A stretch of DNA of 64,000 bases, from the NCBI RefSeq assembly GCF_019278565.1, contig NZ_CP058988.1, positions 3,286,001 through 3,350,000 of the forward strand. Reading direction: 5' to 3'. The position numbers were made by a program, and so were the translations under genes. Origin of the DNA: Cellulophaga sp. HaHa_2_95. GTDB lineage: Bacteria > Bacteroidota > Bacteroidia > Flavobacteriales > Flavobacteriaceae. Every line of letters starts with the position of its first letter. Position 1 is the first letter of the stretch. This document shows, piece after piece, positions 26,354-35,818 of this stretch. The notes beneath the pieces are model-generated. The model searched no databases. It was not told where the DNA came from and saw nothing but the letters and a program-made list of their open reading frames with translations.

Positions 26354-26974
26354 ATGAGTACTACAATTTCAGGAAAAGAAAAAACGAGCGAAGAAATTGA
26401 AAAGATAGTGAAACAAACAGAAAGTGGACTTCATAAAATTTACCCGATTCTAAAACCAGGAGATTGGATTGGTCTAAAAGCAGGCGCAATTAAATCTACT
26501 TTAATTGGTGATGAAGAAAACCCTAAAGTAGTGATAGGTTTTGGGTATGACACTCCTGATAATTTTGTATTCTTAACCCACAAGCATTTAGAAACTATGG
26601 ATGCCGATAAGGTATTACAAGAGGCATTTCAGAATTTAGAAAATTATAAAACCGACTTTGAATATTCAAAAGTTTTAGAAAATAAAGTACTCACTTCTAG
26701 CGGGCTAGACTTTTGTAGTGAACGAATTTTATCTCCTAATCACATGTTAAAAGCACATCAAATGCTAAACTCAGACGAACTACTGGTAACTATTCCTAGA
26801 AGAACATGCATGATGGTTATTTCTAGAGATGCCGGTGAAAAACTATTAAGCTCATTTGTGCATTTACATCAGCAAACTTGGGAAGATGATAGTTACGGGA
26901 ATGCGCCAATTGCCAATATGCTATTTGTAATAAAAGAAGGAAGTATTGTAGGTACCATACCTTTAGATAACTAA
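26354..26974 (+). CDS. DUF1444-like cytosolic protein
   Basis: 206 residues, no signal peptide. The segment DNFVFLTHKHLETMDADKVLQEAFQNLENY followed later by LLVTIPRRTCMMVISRD resembles the layout of DUF1444 (YtpQ-like) proteins, where a strand pair is followed by an A-x-x-N-L helix. The match is by pattern only and may be to a sister family. Such proteins often sit among immunity-type genes. Monocistronic, followed by a hairpin at 26997-27033. Confidence 0.4.
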   Translation: MSTTISGKEKTSEEIEKIVKQTESGLHKIYPILKPGDWIGLKAGAIKSTLIGDEENPKVVIGFGYDTPDNFVFLTHKHLETMDADKVLQEAFQNLENYKTDFEYSKVLENKVLTSSGLDFCSERILSPNHMLKAHQMLNSDELLVTIPRRTCMMVISRDAGEKLLSSFVHLHQQTWEDDSYGNAPIANMLFVIKEGSIVGTIPLDN

Positions 26975-26996
26975 AATAGCCCTACACTTAAAATCA

Positions 26997-27033
26997 TTTG
27001 CCGCTAGCATTTTTCATCACAGCTGGCGGTAAA
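26997..27033 (+). terminator. Hairpin downstream of the DUF1444-like gene
   Basis: 12-bp stem TTTGCCGCTAGC / GCTGGCGGTAAA with two imperfect pairs and a 13-nt loop. There is no clean U-tract after it, so termination strength is uncertain. Confidence 0.4.
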
Positions 27034-27120
27034 TTCAGTTACGATAAGCACTAAAAACAGCTATTGTTTTAATAGGCACGCTTCCTATTTAGGACCAAAA
27101 GTTGCGAACACCTATAACTC

Positions 27121-27930
27121 TTAGTCCCAATTCTTTTTCTGGTACTCGTCAATCCACTCTTTTGGGTACTTGCTGTACAAATCTTTCAGCAATGCTTTAT
27201 TGGCTTTTGTCTCCTGAAAATCTTTATAAAAGCTTCCCAATAACCAAACCGCATCATTTTTTAAAGCAGTATCCTGTAAATTACGTAGACTGTCTTTAGA
27301 TGCAGAATTAGCATCTAAGAGCAATAACACCAAGGATCCTGCGGTAACAAAATCGCTCCCAAAATAAAAAGATACGCCTTCCCTTATCCTATTCATTAAA
27401 ATAGGATTCTCTAGAAATGGTGCAAACCGCAGCTTCTTTTTGCGTAAATTGGGGTACGTCGTATAGGCACTGCAGAGATTTAAAAATTTCAATAACCCCA
27501 TATAATCTTCGTAGATAACATCATAAACAGCATCAGAATTCTCATTGTTTTTAATGCCAAAAAGGATATATAGCTGGGTAGCATCTAAACAGGTGTTTTC
27601 TAAATCATTATCAGCTATATTATGCGCAACAGCCTTTAGAAACAATGAAAAATGTTTTTCTAAAGGCTTGTCTATGATCCCTAATTTAAGCCGATAATAG
27701 AATGCTAAAAAAATATTTTCATCAGGAATTTTAAGCATTTTAGTACTCATTACGCTGTTGATCTCGTGATGATATGAAGGGTAAAATTGCCCTTGAAAAT
27801 TGTTTTCGTACGCTTCCTTTTCACTCGCTATAAAATGAGTTATTATTCCAATGTTGTCCTTTTTTATCCCTGCAGCAAAATTTAAATTACCGTATAAAGT
27901 CTCTTGTTTTTTTAGTAAATCGTTTTTCAT
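27121..27930 (-). CDS. Cytosolic helical protein of unknown function
   Basis: 269 residues, no signal peptide, mostly helical, with aromatic-rich segments (IFLAFYYRLKLGIIDK, YLDATQLYILFG-like and VYDVIYEDYMGLLKFLNL). The overall look (two helical halves, repeated YxxxLG motifs) recalls Imm-type immunity proteins, but I cannot name a family. It forms a probable operon with the 151-residue gene 59 bp upstream (27990-28445). Confidence 0.45.
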   Translation of the reverse strand: MKNDLLKKQETLYGNLNFAAGIKKDNIGIITHFIASEKEAYENNFQGQFYPSYHHEINSVMSTKMLKIPDENIFLAFYYRLKLGIIDKPLEKHFSLFLKAVAHNIADNDLENTCLDATQLYILFGIKNNENSDAVYDVIYEDYMGLLKFLNLCSAYTTYPNLRKKKLRFAPFLENPILMNRIREGVSFYFGSDFVTAGSLVLLLLDANSASKDSLRNLQDTALKNDAVWLLGSFYKDFQETKANKALLKDLYSKYPKEWIDEYQKKNWD

Positions 27931-27989
27931 GTTTATACGATAATTTAATTTTTATTTAATTTAAGCTCTAAATTAATGGCCTTAGTTAT

Positions 27990-28445
27990 TTAAATCGTAT
28001 CTATTAAACAGCCTTTCAAAGCTTTATTAGCGAGTCTTTTTGCTTTGGTTTCTTGTGTGTCAAAAGGAGCTATGTTCGTTAAAGAAATTCCTAATTCCTC
28101 CTCTAATTTTTCTTTGGAAATTTCTAAGGCTCTTTGCACAATTAGTGGGTAAACATCGTTAGTATACCAGTTTTTTAGCGTGTTTTTATAGGCTGTAACG
28201 TCATAATCATAAAATGTATTTTTAGTACCTATTTCATACTTTTTATCTTCTAAAATAAAGAAATAAGTCAAATTTATAGCAATAGTTGTATTGACACCTT
28301 CCCTATCGTCTGGCCAGTCATAGATTAAAAAATGGGCATCATCAATGCTAATTTTAGGAGTGATTTTTTTGGTTACTTCTATTTTGTGCGTTAGTTCAAA
28401 TCCACCACCTTTACATATACCATCTACTGTTTTTGTATAATCCAT
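27990..28445 (-). CDS. Cytosolic protein of unknown function
   Basis: 151 residues, no signal peptide. The N-terminal part is strand-rich (ELTHKIEVTKKITPKISIDDAH, then TTIAINLTYFFILEDKKYEIGT); the C-terminal half is helical (YPLIVQRALEISKEKLEEELG). Its first codons lie 163 bp from the divergent histidine kinase gene, with poly-T and several TTTG motifs between them. Family not recognised. Probably cotranscribed with 27121-27930. Confidence 0.45.
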   Translation of the reverse strand: MDYTKTVDGICKGGGFELTHKIEVTKKITPKISIDDAHFLIYDWPDDREGVNTTIAINLTYFFILEDKKYEIGTKNTFYDYDVTAYKNTLKNWYTNDVYPLIVQRALEISKEKLEEELGISLTNIAPFDTQETKAKRLANKALKGCLIDTI

Positions 28446-28608
28446 TTAATTTTTTTTTTAAGAACTAATATAGTACGGCTTTTCTATAATCTCAGTAGCC
28501 TTTTATAAGTGCTACTAATTGTTTTGTATTTGCTATTTAGATGTTAAAAACAATGGTATTTTAAAAGGATTATGGTAGTTTCGTTTTATTGAAACGCATA
28601 GCATACGC

Positions 28609-30456
28609 ATGAACTATTCCCTTCTATTTAAGCTTTTTTTTTACCCCCTAATAGTTCTGGTATTCTTTAGTTGTTCCCCTTCCAAAAAAGAAGCAAAAGA
28701 ATTTACCGAGACTATAAATGCTATAGATAGCCTTACCCAGAAAGATGCACTGAAGGCCATAAGCTTATTGGATAGTACTCAATTAAATTTCTCTAATATT
28801 ACGCCAGAACAAGAGGCACTACTCTACTTTAAAAAAGGAGAATTATATTATATAAACAACTTATATACTGAGGCTATTACGGAACAACAGAATGCATCGG
28901 ATTTGTTCCTTAACCAACAAGATATTTACAATAACACTAGAAGCTTAATTACATTAAGTGCTGCAAACCTGCGCCTAGAAAACGTAGAAAAAGCTCAAGA
29001 ATACGCTTTAGAAGCACTTCACAACGCAGAAAAATTAAATAACAAACGCTTACTCGCCAAAGCAAACAACCAATTGTTCCAACTCCATTATACTCTAGAG
29101 GACTACCCTAAAGCAATGCAATTCATACAAGAGGCAAATCATATTTTTTCGGATCAGAAAGATACAGTATCTATTATCTCCATAAATAATAACATTGCAG
29201 CACTCTATTTAAAAGAAAAAGAATTTAATAAAGCATTAACTACATACCAAGAATCGCTACAATTAGGGCAACACATTAAGGCGCCACAAACTATTGTAAA
29301 AATTTTAAATAATATAGGATACACGTATATAGAAGCTAAAAAATATGCTCTTGCCATTAAGTTCTTAAAAGGAGCTATTCAAGTAAACAAGAATATCAGT
29401 GCTTTAAATGGAGCGCCTCACAAAGGCTTAGGCTACGTTTATTTTATACAGAATGATATCCTAAATTCTCAAGAAAGTTATACGGAAGCCTTGCGTATCT
29501 ATAAACAAGACAAAAATATACCGGAGCAAATACAAATTTTAGATAAATTAATCACCTTAGCTATAAAAGCTGAGGACTCTTCACAGGCTCTCTACTATCA
29601 AATACTACGAGATGAATTACAAGTAACACACCAAGCCAAAGAGAAAGAAAGGCTACTGCATTTTGCAACCATAAAATATAAAGCCAAAAAGAAAGAAGTG
29701 GATCTAGCGTATCAAAAGCAGCTTAATATAAAAAATAACTGGCTCTATGGCATTCTAATCTTGGTCTTACTACTACTACTTATATTAGTCGCTACTTACT
29801 TTTACGCCTCTAAACTAAAAGCAGCTAACAAAGCATCAGCATTAGAGCAACGTGTTTTAAGAGCACAGATGAATCCTCATTTTATATTCAATACGCTAGC
29901 CGCAATACAAAATATAACTTTAGATAGAGACCCTTTAAAAGCTTCTAACTACATTTCTAAATTTTCTAAATTAATACGGCAGAACTTTGATTACGTCCGG
30001 AAAGAAGAAATTTCTTTGGAACAAGAAATAAGTATGCTTGAGAATTATATAGAAACGCAGCAATTACGTTTTCATCATTCTTTCACCTATACTTTAAATA
30101 TTGAAAATGATGTAGCGCTTAGGAATTTGAAAGTACCTCCTATGCTCTTACAACCTTTTCTAGAAAATGCTATTGAGTATGGATTAAAGGAAAGGCCATC
30201 TGGAGGTCTTTTAGAAGTTCAAATAAAAAAAGAAAACAATGCACTGTATTTTATGATTACAGATAATGGTACAGGTAGATCAAATCAAGCTAAAAGACTC
30301 CAGCATACAACAGAGCTACATGCCACAGGTATTTTTTTAGAACGTTTAAAATTGCGTAAAAAAGGAGAAGAAAAAACCTTCGCTATAGAAGATTTACATG
30401 ATGTAAACGGCCGAGCTATTGGAACTAAAGTTTCTTTTAAAATTTATTATACATGA
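28609..30456 (+). CDS. TPR-containing LytS-type sensor histidine kinase
   Basis: 615 residues. The N-terminus has a hydrophobic signal ending at Cys22 (VFFSCSPSK), possibly a lipobox. Residues about 35-340 are a run of TPR helix pairs outside the cytoplasm, then one membrane segment (about 379-400) and a His_kinase domain (PF06580 type). The phospho-acceptor box RAQMNPHFIFNTL puts His at residue 424; the N-box is PFLENAIEYGLK and the G-box ITDNGTGRS. The start of the response regulator overlaps its stop by 4 bp. TPR-LytS kinases are common in Bacteroidota; the signal is unknown. Confidence 0.9.
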   Translation: MNYSLLFKLFFYPLIVLVFFSCSPSKKEAKEFTETINAIDSLTQKDALKAISLLDSTQLNFSNITPEQEALLYFKKGELYYINNLYTEAITEQQNASDLFLNQQDIYNNTRSLITLSAANLRLENVEKAQEYALEALHNAEKLNNKRLLAKANNQLFQLHYTLEDYPKAMQFIQEANHIFSDQKDTVSIISINNNIAALYLKEKEFNKALTTYQESLQLGQHIKAPQTIVKILNNIGYTYIEAKKYALAIKFLKGAIQVNKNISALNGAPHKGLGYVYFIQNDILNSQESYTEALRIYKQDKNIPEQIQILDKLITLAIKAEDSSQALYYQILRDELQVTHQAKEKERLLHFATIKYKAKKKEVDLAYQKQLNIKNNWLYGILILVLLLLLILVATYFYASKLKAANKASALEQRVLRAQMNPHFIFNTLAAIQNITLDRDPLKASNYISKFSKLIRQNFDYVRKEEISLEQEISMLENYIETQQLRFHHSFTYTLNIENDVALRNLKVPPMLLQPFLENAIEYGLKERPSGGLLEVQIKKENNALYFMITDNGTGRSNQAKRLQHTTELHATGIFLERLKLRKKGEEKTFAIEDLHDVNGRAIGTKVSFKIYYT

Positions 30457-31187
30457 TTAAAACCGTAATTATAGAAGATGAATATAATGCAGTGAACACC
30501 TTAGCTAAGCTACTGCAGTATACACAAAAAGAGGTGGATATAGTAGCAAAAATAAGTACCGTAAACGATGCTATCTTATTTTTAAAAAACAATAGTGTGG
30601 ACCTAGTATTCCTAGATATAGAACTTATTGGCGGTAATGCATTTTCTATTCTAGATGCCTTAGATAAAGTATCTTTTAAAATAATATTTACTACGGCATA
30701 TACCGATTTTGCTATAAAAGCAATTCGCGTAGAAGCTATAGATTACCTGTTAAAACCTATAGATTCTGATGAACTTACGAAAGCTGTAGACCGCTTTAAA
30801 ACGTCTTTTCGGAAAGATAAAGCTTATGATTCATTGCTCACCAAAGCGGTAAACAATGACATGCGCGAGACTAAAAAAACCTTGCTTATAAAAACCACCC
30901 AAGAACAACATGTTTTAGTCATTGATGATATTATCAGATGCCAGTCTGACGGGAGTTATACCACATTTTATACGGCCGATAAAAAAATCATGAGTGCCAG
31001 AAACTTAAAATATTATGAAAGCATGTTAAACGATACTGCTTTTATCCGGGTACACCAATCTCACCTCATCAATAGTAATTATATTGATACGATGGCGCTA
31101 AATACTATAGTTTTAAAAGATGGAGAAAAAGTACCCGTATCCTCCAGAAAAAAAAGTACGATAAAGCAGTTTTTGTCTGAGCTGTAA
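30453..31187 (+). CDS. LytTR-family response regulator
   Basis: 244 residues. Receiver domain 1-120 with acidic pocket E8-D9, phospho-acceptor Asp55 (VFLDIEL), switch Thr80/Thr81 and Lys101 (LLKPID). The C-terminal LytTR DNA-binding domain (about 140-244) has IRCQSDGSYTTFYTADKK, FIRVHQSHLINSNYI and VPVSSRKKS. It overlaps the kinase gene by 4 bp (ATGA), so the two are translationally coupled. LytTR proteins bind pairs of short direct repeats spaced about 21 bp; candidate sites occur at 40772-40865 and 62161-62190. Confidence 0.92.
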   Translation: MIKTVIIEDEYNAVNTLAKLLQYTQKEVDIVAKISTVNDAILFLKNNSVDLVFLDIELIGGNAFSILDALDKVSFKIIFTTAYTDFAIKAIRVEAIDYLLKPIDSDELTKAVDRFKTSFRKDKAYDSLLTKAVNNDMRETKKTLLIKTTQEQHVLVIDDIIRCQSDGSYTTFYTADKKIMSARNLKYYESMLNDTAFIRVHQSHLINSNYIDTMALNTIVLKDGEKVPVSSRKKSTIKQFLSEL

Positions 31188-31301
31188 CCAATACAACAAC
31201 GCTTTTGAAACAAAAATCAACGCTTGCAAAACCGTTTTTACAAGTTACCCTATTTGATATAATTTTAAGTCCGAACTATAAATTAATTAAATAAAATATA
31301 C

Positions 31302-31712
31302 ATGGGACTTAAAGAGAAAAAAATTACAAAACAATTCCAAGACGAAAAATTTCCTGCTTTAAAAGAACAAATTATAACTGCTGCTGGTTTTGATGTGCCT
31401 TTAGAAATAGAATGGGACACTTTATTTGAAGATCGTTTTACACATTTATATATGGATACGTACTCAAAAATCTATTTTGAACCTCTTATAGAAGCATTTA
31501 CAGCTATTACTGCAGACGATTTAGGGAAAGAAGCCCTACAAGAAGGTGTTAAAAAAGTAGTGATTGTAAATAGAGACAACCACCACAACCCAACACATGC
31601 TTATACTTTAAAAGATGGTGTTTTAGAAGTAAACCACTGTCCGGTTAGTAATGCACCTGATGTAGACAGAAGAACAGAAGTACTTGTAGCGTTATTAGAA
31701 AACAACCTTTAA
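31302..31712 (+). CDS. Small cytosolic protein of unknown function
   Basis: 136 residues, no signal peptide. It opens with a helix (KKITKQFQDEKFPALKEQI) and has a central alpha/beta part ending in VKKVVIVNRDN, HAYTLKDGVLEVNHCPVSN. It is followed after 13 bp by the 153-residue gene, so the two form an operon. Similar small proteins cluster around it; an immunity-type role is possible but unproven. Confidence 0.5.
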   Translation: MGLKEKKITKQFQDEKFPALKEQIITAAGFDVPLEIEWDTLFEDRFTHLYMDTYSKIYFEPLIEAFTAITADDLGKEALQEGVKKVVIVNRDNHHNPTHAYTLKDGVLEVNHCPVSNAPDVDRRTEVLVALLENNL

Positions 31713-31725
31713 GGTACTTTCTTGT

Positions 31726-32187
31726 ATGCAAGCAATTCTTAGAGATTTAACCGCTTTAGAATTTGATATTTTGGAGCGTCATTTAGATTTAGCCTATGCC
31801 ATATGTAAAAAATATGTACCTAGTTTTAAAGGCGAATTTACGGCTCAGTTATTAACGCAAGTATTTGCGCTATGGTTGGAAGACACCTCAACAGGTATTG
31901 CCGACAACGCCATTGAGAATTTTAATTCTTCAAGTCAAGAAAAGCCAAATACAAAAATGATTGAATTTGCTTTAGGTAGTGCGTATGGTGATGTATTAAA
32001 TACCGCATTTGATACGCAATGGAAACATATTGCAGATGAATATGGTGAGGAGCTCTGTATACGTCACGAAAACCCAGAATACACTACTTTTCCGTACAGC
32101 ATTGTACAAAAAAGAATTAGTTCTCAAGAAACTGTATTTTTTGAGCCTATCATGGCGACGATGAGCTATGCTATCTCCAAAAAATAA
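31726..32187 (+). CDS. Small cytosolic protein of unknown function
   Basis: 153 residues. N-terminal amphipathic helices (LTALEFDILERHLDLAYAICKKYV), a segment FTAQLLTQVFALWLEDTS, and a strand-rich end (YTTFPYSIVQKRISSQETVFFEPIM). Resembles in layout the small DUF3806-like proteins often found beside immunity genes, but this is only an impression. Cotranscribed with the gene 13 bp upstream; a perfect hairpin follows its stop. Confidence 0.45.
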   Translation: MQAILRDLTALEFDILERHLDLAYAICKKYVPSFKGEFTAQLLTQVFALWLEDTSTGIADNAIENFNSSSQEKPNTKMIEFALGSAYGDVLNTAFDTQWKHIADEYGEELCIRHENPEYTTFPYSIVQKRISSQETVFFEPIMATMSYAISKK

Positions 32188-32219
32188 GCTAGAGTTACTA
32201 TTCTTGTCTAAATTTAAAA

Positions 32220-32252
32220 TAGAGCCTTGTACTACTATTTTACAAGGCTCTA
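32220..32252. other. Perfect 12-bp hairpin
   Basis: TAGAGCCTTGTA / TACAAGGCTCTA with a 9-nt loop, 33 bp after the stop at 32187. No U-tract follows on the plus strand; on the minus strand it is followed by TTTTAAATTT. It may end the upstream transcript with help, or process mRNA between the two gene pairs. Confidence 0.5.
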
Positions 32253-32304
32253 TATAAGACTTGAAACATCTTTAGCCGTAACACCAATCTTATAGTCAAA
32301 ACAA

Positions 32305-33072
32305 ATGAATCAAAACGACGACACAAAACCATCTATTATATATACCGAACAAGATGAAAAAATGAATGCTGCAAATCTTAAAGCTCAAGAGAGTTTTAAG
32401 TACTTCTGGAGAGAATTATATTGGGAATCTAGACGAATTATCCCTGCGCATGATTTTGCTATGATAAAAATAGCCTTCACACAGCAATTTGCGGAAGACG
32501 AAACGCCAAAAGTGGAGCATATGTGGATTAATAATTTAAATTTTGATGGGGAAATTATTACTGGAGAATTGGTAAATGAGCCACATCAACTCACGAACAT
32601 TACCAAAGGAGATAAGGTCTCCAGAAAACTCAATGAAATTAGTGATTGGATGATTTCTATACAAGAACAAACCTATGGTGGTTTTACTATTCACGTTATG
32701 CGCTCTACCATGAGTGAACAAGCAAGAGAACAACATGATCAAGCATGGGGATTGAATTTCGGAGATTTTGATGATATTCTTCTTGTTCATCAACAAAAGG
32801 AAAGTCCTGAGAATTTAATAGCGCACCCTATGAGTAAAGTTATGGGAGACAATGTACGTGCCTTTATTAAAAAAAATCCTGAAGAATTAACATTTCAGGA
32901 TGAAAACGGACTCAGTTTATTACACAAGGAAGCTATTGCGGGAAATGCAGAAATAGTGAAAATATTGCTAGATTTAGGAGCAGAAAAATCATTACTTTCT
33001 AGGAGCAATAAAACGGCTTTAGCATATGCCACTGCACTGAATTGGCAACCTATTATTGAAATTTTAAAATAA
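32305..33072 (+). CDS. DUF2314 plus ankyrin-repeat protein
   Basis: 255 residues, cytosolic. The first about 165 residues fit DUF2314: FKYFWRELYWESRRIIPAHDFAMIKIAF, then EHMWINNLNFDGEIITGELVNEP, with KGDKVSRKLNEISDWM. A linker leads to one and a half ankyrin repeats (ENGLSLLHKEAIAGNAEIVKILLDLGA, then NKTALAYATALNWQ). Such DUF2314-ankyrin fusions are commonly found in immunity-gene clusters. Followed after 7 bp by the DUF6882-like gene, so cotranscribed. Confidence 0.75.
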   Translation: MNQNDDTKPSIIYTEQDEKMNAANLKAQESFKYFWRELYWESRRIIPAHDFAMIKIAFTQQFAEDETPKVEHMWINNLNFDGEIITGELVNEPHQLTNITKGDKVSRKLNEISDWMISIQEQTYGGFTIHVMRSTMSEQAREQHDQAWGLNFGDFDDILLVHQQKESPENLIAHPMSKVMGDNVRAFIKKNPEELTFQDENGLSLLHKEAIAGNAEIVKILLDLGAEKSLLSRSNKTALAYATALNWQPIIEILK

Positions 33073-33079
33073 AGAATCG

Positions 33080-33796
33080 ATGTCGGAAAATAAAGATAAC
33101 AGGCCAGAATTGAACAATTTTAATACCCTGCGTAAAGCTGAATGGAATAGCCTAGAAGGCCTTTTTGAATCACACGCAGGCTTATCTTTTGAAAAACAAC
33201 TTATTTTTGGCGACTTTATTGGTTCTCATGGTTGGCAATTAGATTTAGGAAAAGGAAGTATTCTTTTTGGAGACAAAGAACTTCCTATTCAAGTAATAGG
33301 CTCTTTATCTTTTAATACGAGTTCTTGGATGTGGGGATGGGCAAATACGCAAAGTGGTATTCCAGAGAATTTATTAGTGCAATCTAAGCAGCTCAAAGCT
33401 TTAGGAGAAGAAAAAAACATCAAAGAACTTACAGATGGTCATTTTAATGTAGAGGAAGGTTTTGAGCACAAAATAGGAATGCTTGCCTGTGGCCAATTTT
33501 TAACTAAAAGTTACTACTGTGCTAATTACGGGCAAGGAACACTCGTAATTACGATAGATGATGATCGGATTCCTGGAATTGAAATGGATAAGATTGAAAA
33601 AGTATTGACTTGTTTTCCACAATTAATTGGAGGAATAAGCATACATCATGAAAATGCGCTCCTTAATTATTTAATAGATCGTGGTTTTAACATACACCAA
33701 ACGGAACAAAAAATAGAAGGACTTAGAAACACAAAGGTGATACGTGCTGAATTTGATGCTTTGAACCGATTAACTTCCTTAACTGGGAAAATTTAA
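33080..33796 (+). CDS. DUF6882-like cytosolic protein
   Basis: 238 residues, no signal peptide. The N-terminal half has the pattern WQLDLGKGSILFGDKELPIQ, then IGSLSFNTSSWMWGWANTQ and IPENLLVQSKQLKALGE, which is the layout of DUF6882 (strand, D-x-x-x-G-x-x-x-F, S-x-W-x-W-x-W-A-N). The C-terminal part (LVITIDDDRIPGIEMDKIEKVL) is less typical. Function unknown. Last gene of the pair beginning at 32305; ends at a bidirectional terminator. Confidence 0.6.
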   Translation: MSENKDNRPELNNFNTLRKAEWNSLEGLFESHAGLSFEKQLIFGDFIGSHGWQLDLGKGSILFGDKELPIQVIGSLSFNTSSWMWGWANTQSGIPENLLVQSKQLKALGEEKNIKELTDGHFNVEEGFEHKIGMLACGQFLTKSYYCANYGQGTLVITIDDDRIPGIEMDKIEKVLTCFPQLIGGISIHHENALLNYLIDRGFNIHQTEQKIEGLRNTKVIRAEFDALNRLTSLTGKI

Positions 33797-33837
33797 ATAA
33801 GCTTCTTTTCTATTTTATAGGCTAGAATACAATTATA

Positions 33838-33867
33838 AAAAAAGCATCCTAATTATGATGCTTTTTT
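33838..33867. terminator. Bidirectional rho-independent terminator
   Basis: AAAAAAGCATC / GATGCTTTTTT with an 8-nt loop. It lies between the convergent genes ending at 33796 (plus) and 33891 (minus), with A- and T-tracts on both sides, so it can serve both strands. Confidence 0.8.
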
Positions 33868-33890
33868 ACACGATGTTTTGAAGAGATTTT

Positions 33891-35807
33891 TTATTTAGAT
33901 ACAATAATAAAATCAGATCTTCTGTTGACTAAATGTTGTTGCTCTGAACAAGAAACTCCATTACTACATTCATTCTTTAAATGATTTTCTCCATACCCAT
34001 AGGCACTTTCAACTCTGCCTGCAGCTATCCCTTTTAAAATTAAATAATCGCGAGTAGCTTTGGCCCTATTATCGGATAATTTTAAATTATAAGCATCTTT
34101 TCCTCTAGCGTCTGTATGCGATTCAATTTTTATCTTAATGGCCGGAAATTCTCTTAAAACAAACAATACCTTTTCTAATTGTATTTCTGCTCTAGGGGTA
34201 ATGTTATATTTATCGTAATCAAAATAAATAGGTTCTACAATAATCTTTTCAACACCATTATCAGTAACTACTAAACTCTCAAAAGGAGTTAGATATACTT
34301 TATTATTTCTTGAAGGTGCTTTAGGGTTTTCATCTGTAGTTACGGTAACCAACTTTTTTGAATACTTTTTCTTAGAAAAGACCAATTTATTTGTGGTGTT
34401 ACACGGGAGAATAAAGTTATAATACCCTTCCATATCTGTTTTGGTTGCTAAAACCAAACCTTCTTCTGAATCGTATATTTCAACAGTAGCTTCATGTAAC
34501 GGTTCTCCCGTTTTCTCATCAAACACAGTTCCTGAATATTCCAAGCAATCTGTAGGCTGTATACCTTCATAATAATAAATATCATCATCTCCCACGCCTC
34601 CACTGCGGTTAGAGGCCATATACCCGTTATTTGAGGCCACTTCGCGTATATAAGAAAAATCATCCATATTGCTATTTATAGGTTCACCCCTGTTTAATGG
34701 TAATGAAAATTCTGCTTCTGAAAGTATGGCCGATGCAAAAATGTCCAAACCACCTAAACCATAGTGCCCATCAGAAGAAAAATACAGCACATCATTCACA
34801 ACATAAGGGAACATTTCGCGTCCTCTAGTATTTATGGTTGGCCCTAAATTCACAGGCTCTTTTCCTGCATCTCCAGAGCTATTAAGCTCTACTCTATAAA
34901 TATCAGATGCTCCATAACCTCCAGGCATATTGGACGTAAAATACATGTAATTTCCATCTGCCGAGATTGCGGGGTGACCGCAGGAATAGTCCTTACTATT
35001 AAAGCTCATAGAAGTAATATTAACCAATTCATTTGCCACGATACTCCCTTTTAATATTTGCATATTAGAAAGTCCGTCTGCATTTGCACTTAGCTTATTT
35101 TTATCTAAAAAATTTCGCGTAAAATATACCGTCTTAGCATCCCATGATAAGGCAATTGTTGCATCATGAAAATCTGATTCCATATTTTCTAGAAATTTTA
35201 TAGGTGTATAGTCCGTTTGCTTAGGATTCGTTAAATACAAATCTAAATAAGGTTGCTTGTTCCATGGATACAGCTTACTAGATTTTAAAGTGTCCCTAGC
35301 AGAGGCAAATACCAAACCATTCGTATATATATAAGGCGCAAAATCTGATTTTTCACTATTGAATGATACATTTTCAATGATAAACCGGGGTTTTTCTTTA
35401 GAAATACTATCCAAATATGCTTTTTGCGCTAATATCATTTTTAGTTTAGCCGGCTTCGTGTAATATGCTTTGAGTACATCATCTGCCTCTTCTATTTCTA
35501 AATCTGCTTTTAGGCATTGCACCAATTTAATAAGATTACCCTCCTCTATTTTTTTACCTTGAATAGTATACAATCTGTTGTACCATTCTTTAGCATTATG
35601 GTAGTCATTTACATTAAAATAACTGTCTGCTAATTGCTGTATAATGTGCAAAGATGGTTTCTTCTTGTCAGAGGCAAGCTCTTTGTATAATTTTATAGCC
35701 GCATCAAATTTAAACTCCTTAAAATGATCATCTGCTCTTTCTTCTTTACTTTGTGCTAAAACAACCGTCGAAGAAAATATAATAAATAGTAGAATTACTT
35801 TTTTCAT
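33891..35807 (-). CDS. OmpA-family PD40 protein of a T9SS adhesin operon
   Basis: 638 residues: signal peptide (to AQS, about 19), TPR-like helices (20-130), WD40-like PD40 beta-propeller blades (about 150-400; for example GNYMYFTSNMPGGYGASDIY), a carboxypeptidase-regulatory-like domain (CLEYSGTVFDEKTGEPL), and a C-terminal OmpA peptidoglycan-binding domain (about 530-638; IESHTDARGKDAYNLKLSDNRA). This is the PorE-like/OmpA architecture that accompanies SprF-type proteins. Third gene of the unit after the adhesin and the SprF-like gene; only 11 bp separate it from the latter. Confidence 0.85.
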   Translation of the reverse strand: MKKVILLFIIFSSTVVLAQSKEERADDHFKEFKFDAAIKLYKELASDKKKPSLHIIQQLADSYFNVNDYHNAKEWYNRLYTIQGKKIEEGNLIKLVQCLKADLEIEEADDVLKAYYTKPAKLKMILAQKAYLDSISKEKPRFIIENVSFNSEKSDFAPYIYTNGLVFASARDTLKSSKLYPWNKQPYLDLYLTNPKQTDYTPIKFLENMESDFHDATIALSWDAKTVYFTRNFLDKNKLSANADGLSNMQILKGSIVANELVNITSMSFNSKDYSCGHPAISADGNYMYFTSNMPGGYGASDIYRVELNSSGDAGKEPVNLGPTINTRGREMFPYVVNDVLYFSSDGHYGLGGLDIFASAILSEAEFSLPLNRGEPINSNMDDFSYIREVASNNGYMASNRSGGVGDDDIYYYEGIQPTDCLEYSGTVFDEKTGEPLHEATVEIYDSEEGLVLATKTDMEGYYNFILPCNTTNKLVFSKKKYSKKLVTVTTDENPKAPSRNNKVYLTPFESLVVTDNGVEKIIVEPIYFDYDKYNITPRAEIQLEKVLFVLREFPAIKIKIESHTDARGKDAYNLKLSDNRAKATRDYLILKGIAAGRVESAYGYGENHLKNECSNGVSCSEQQHLVNRRSDFIIVSK

Positions 35808-35818
35808 AGTATTGCTTT

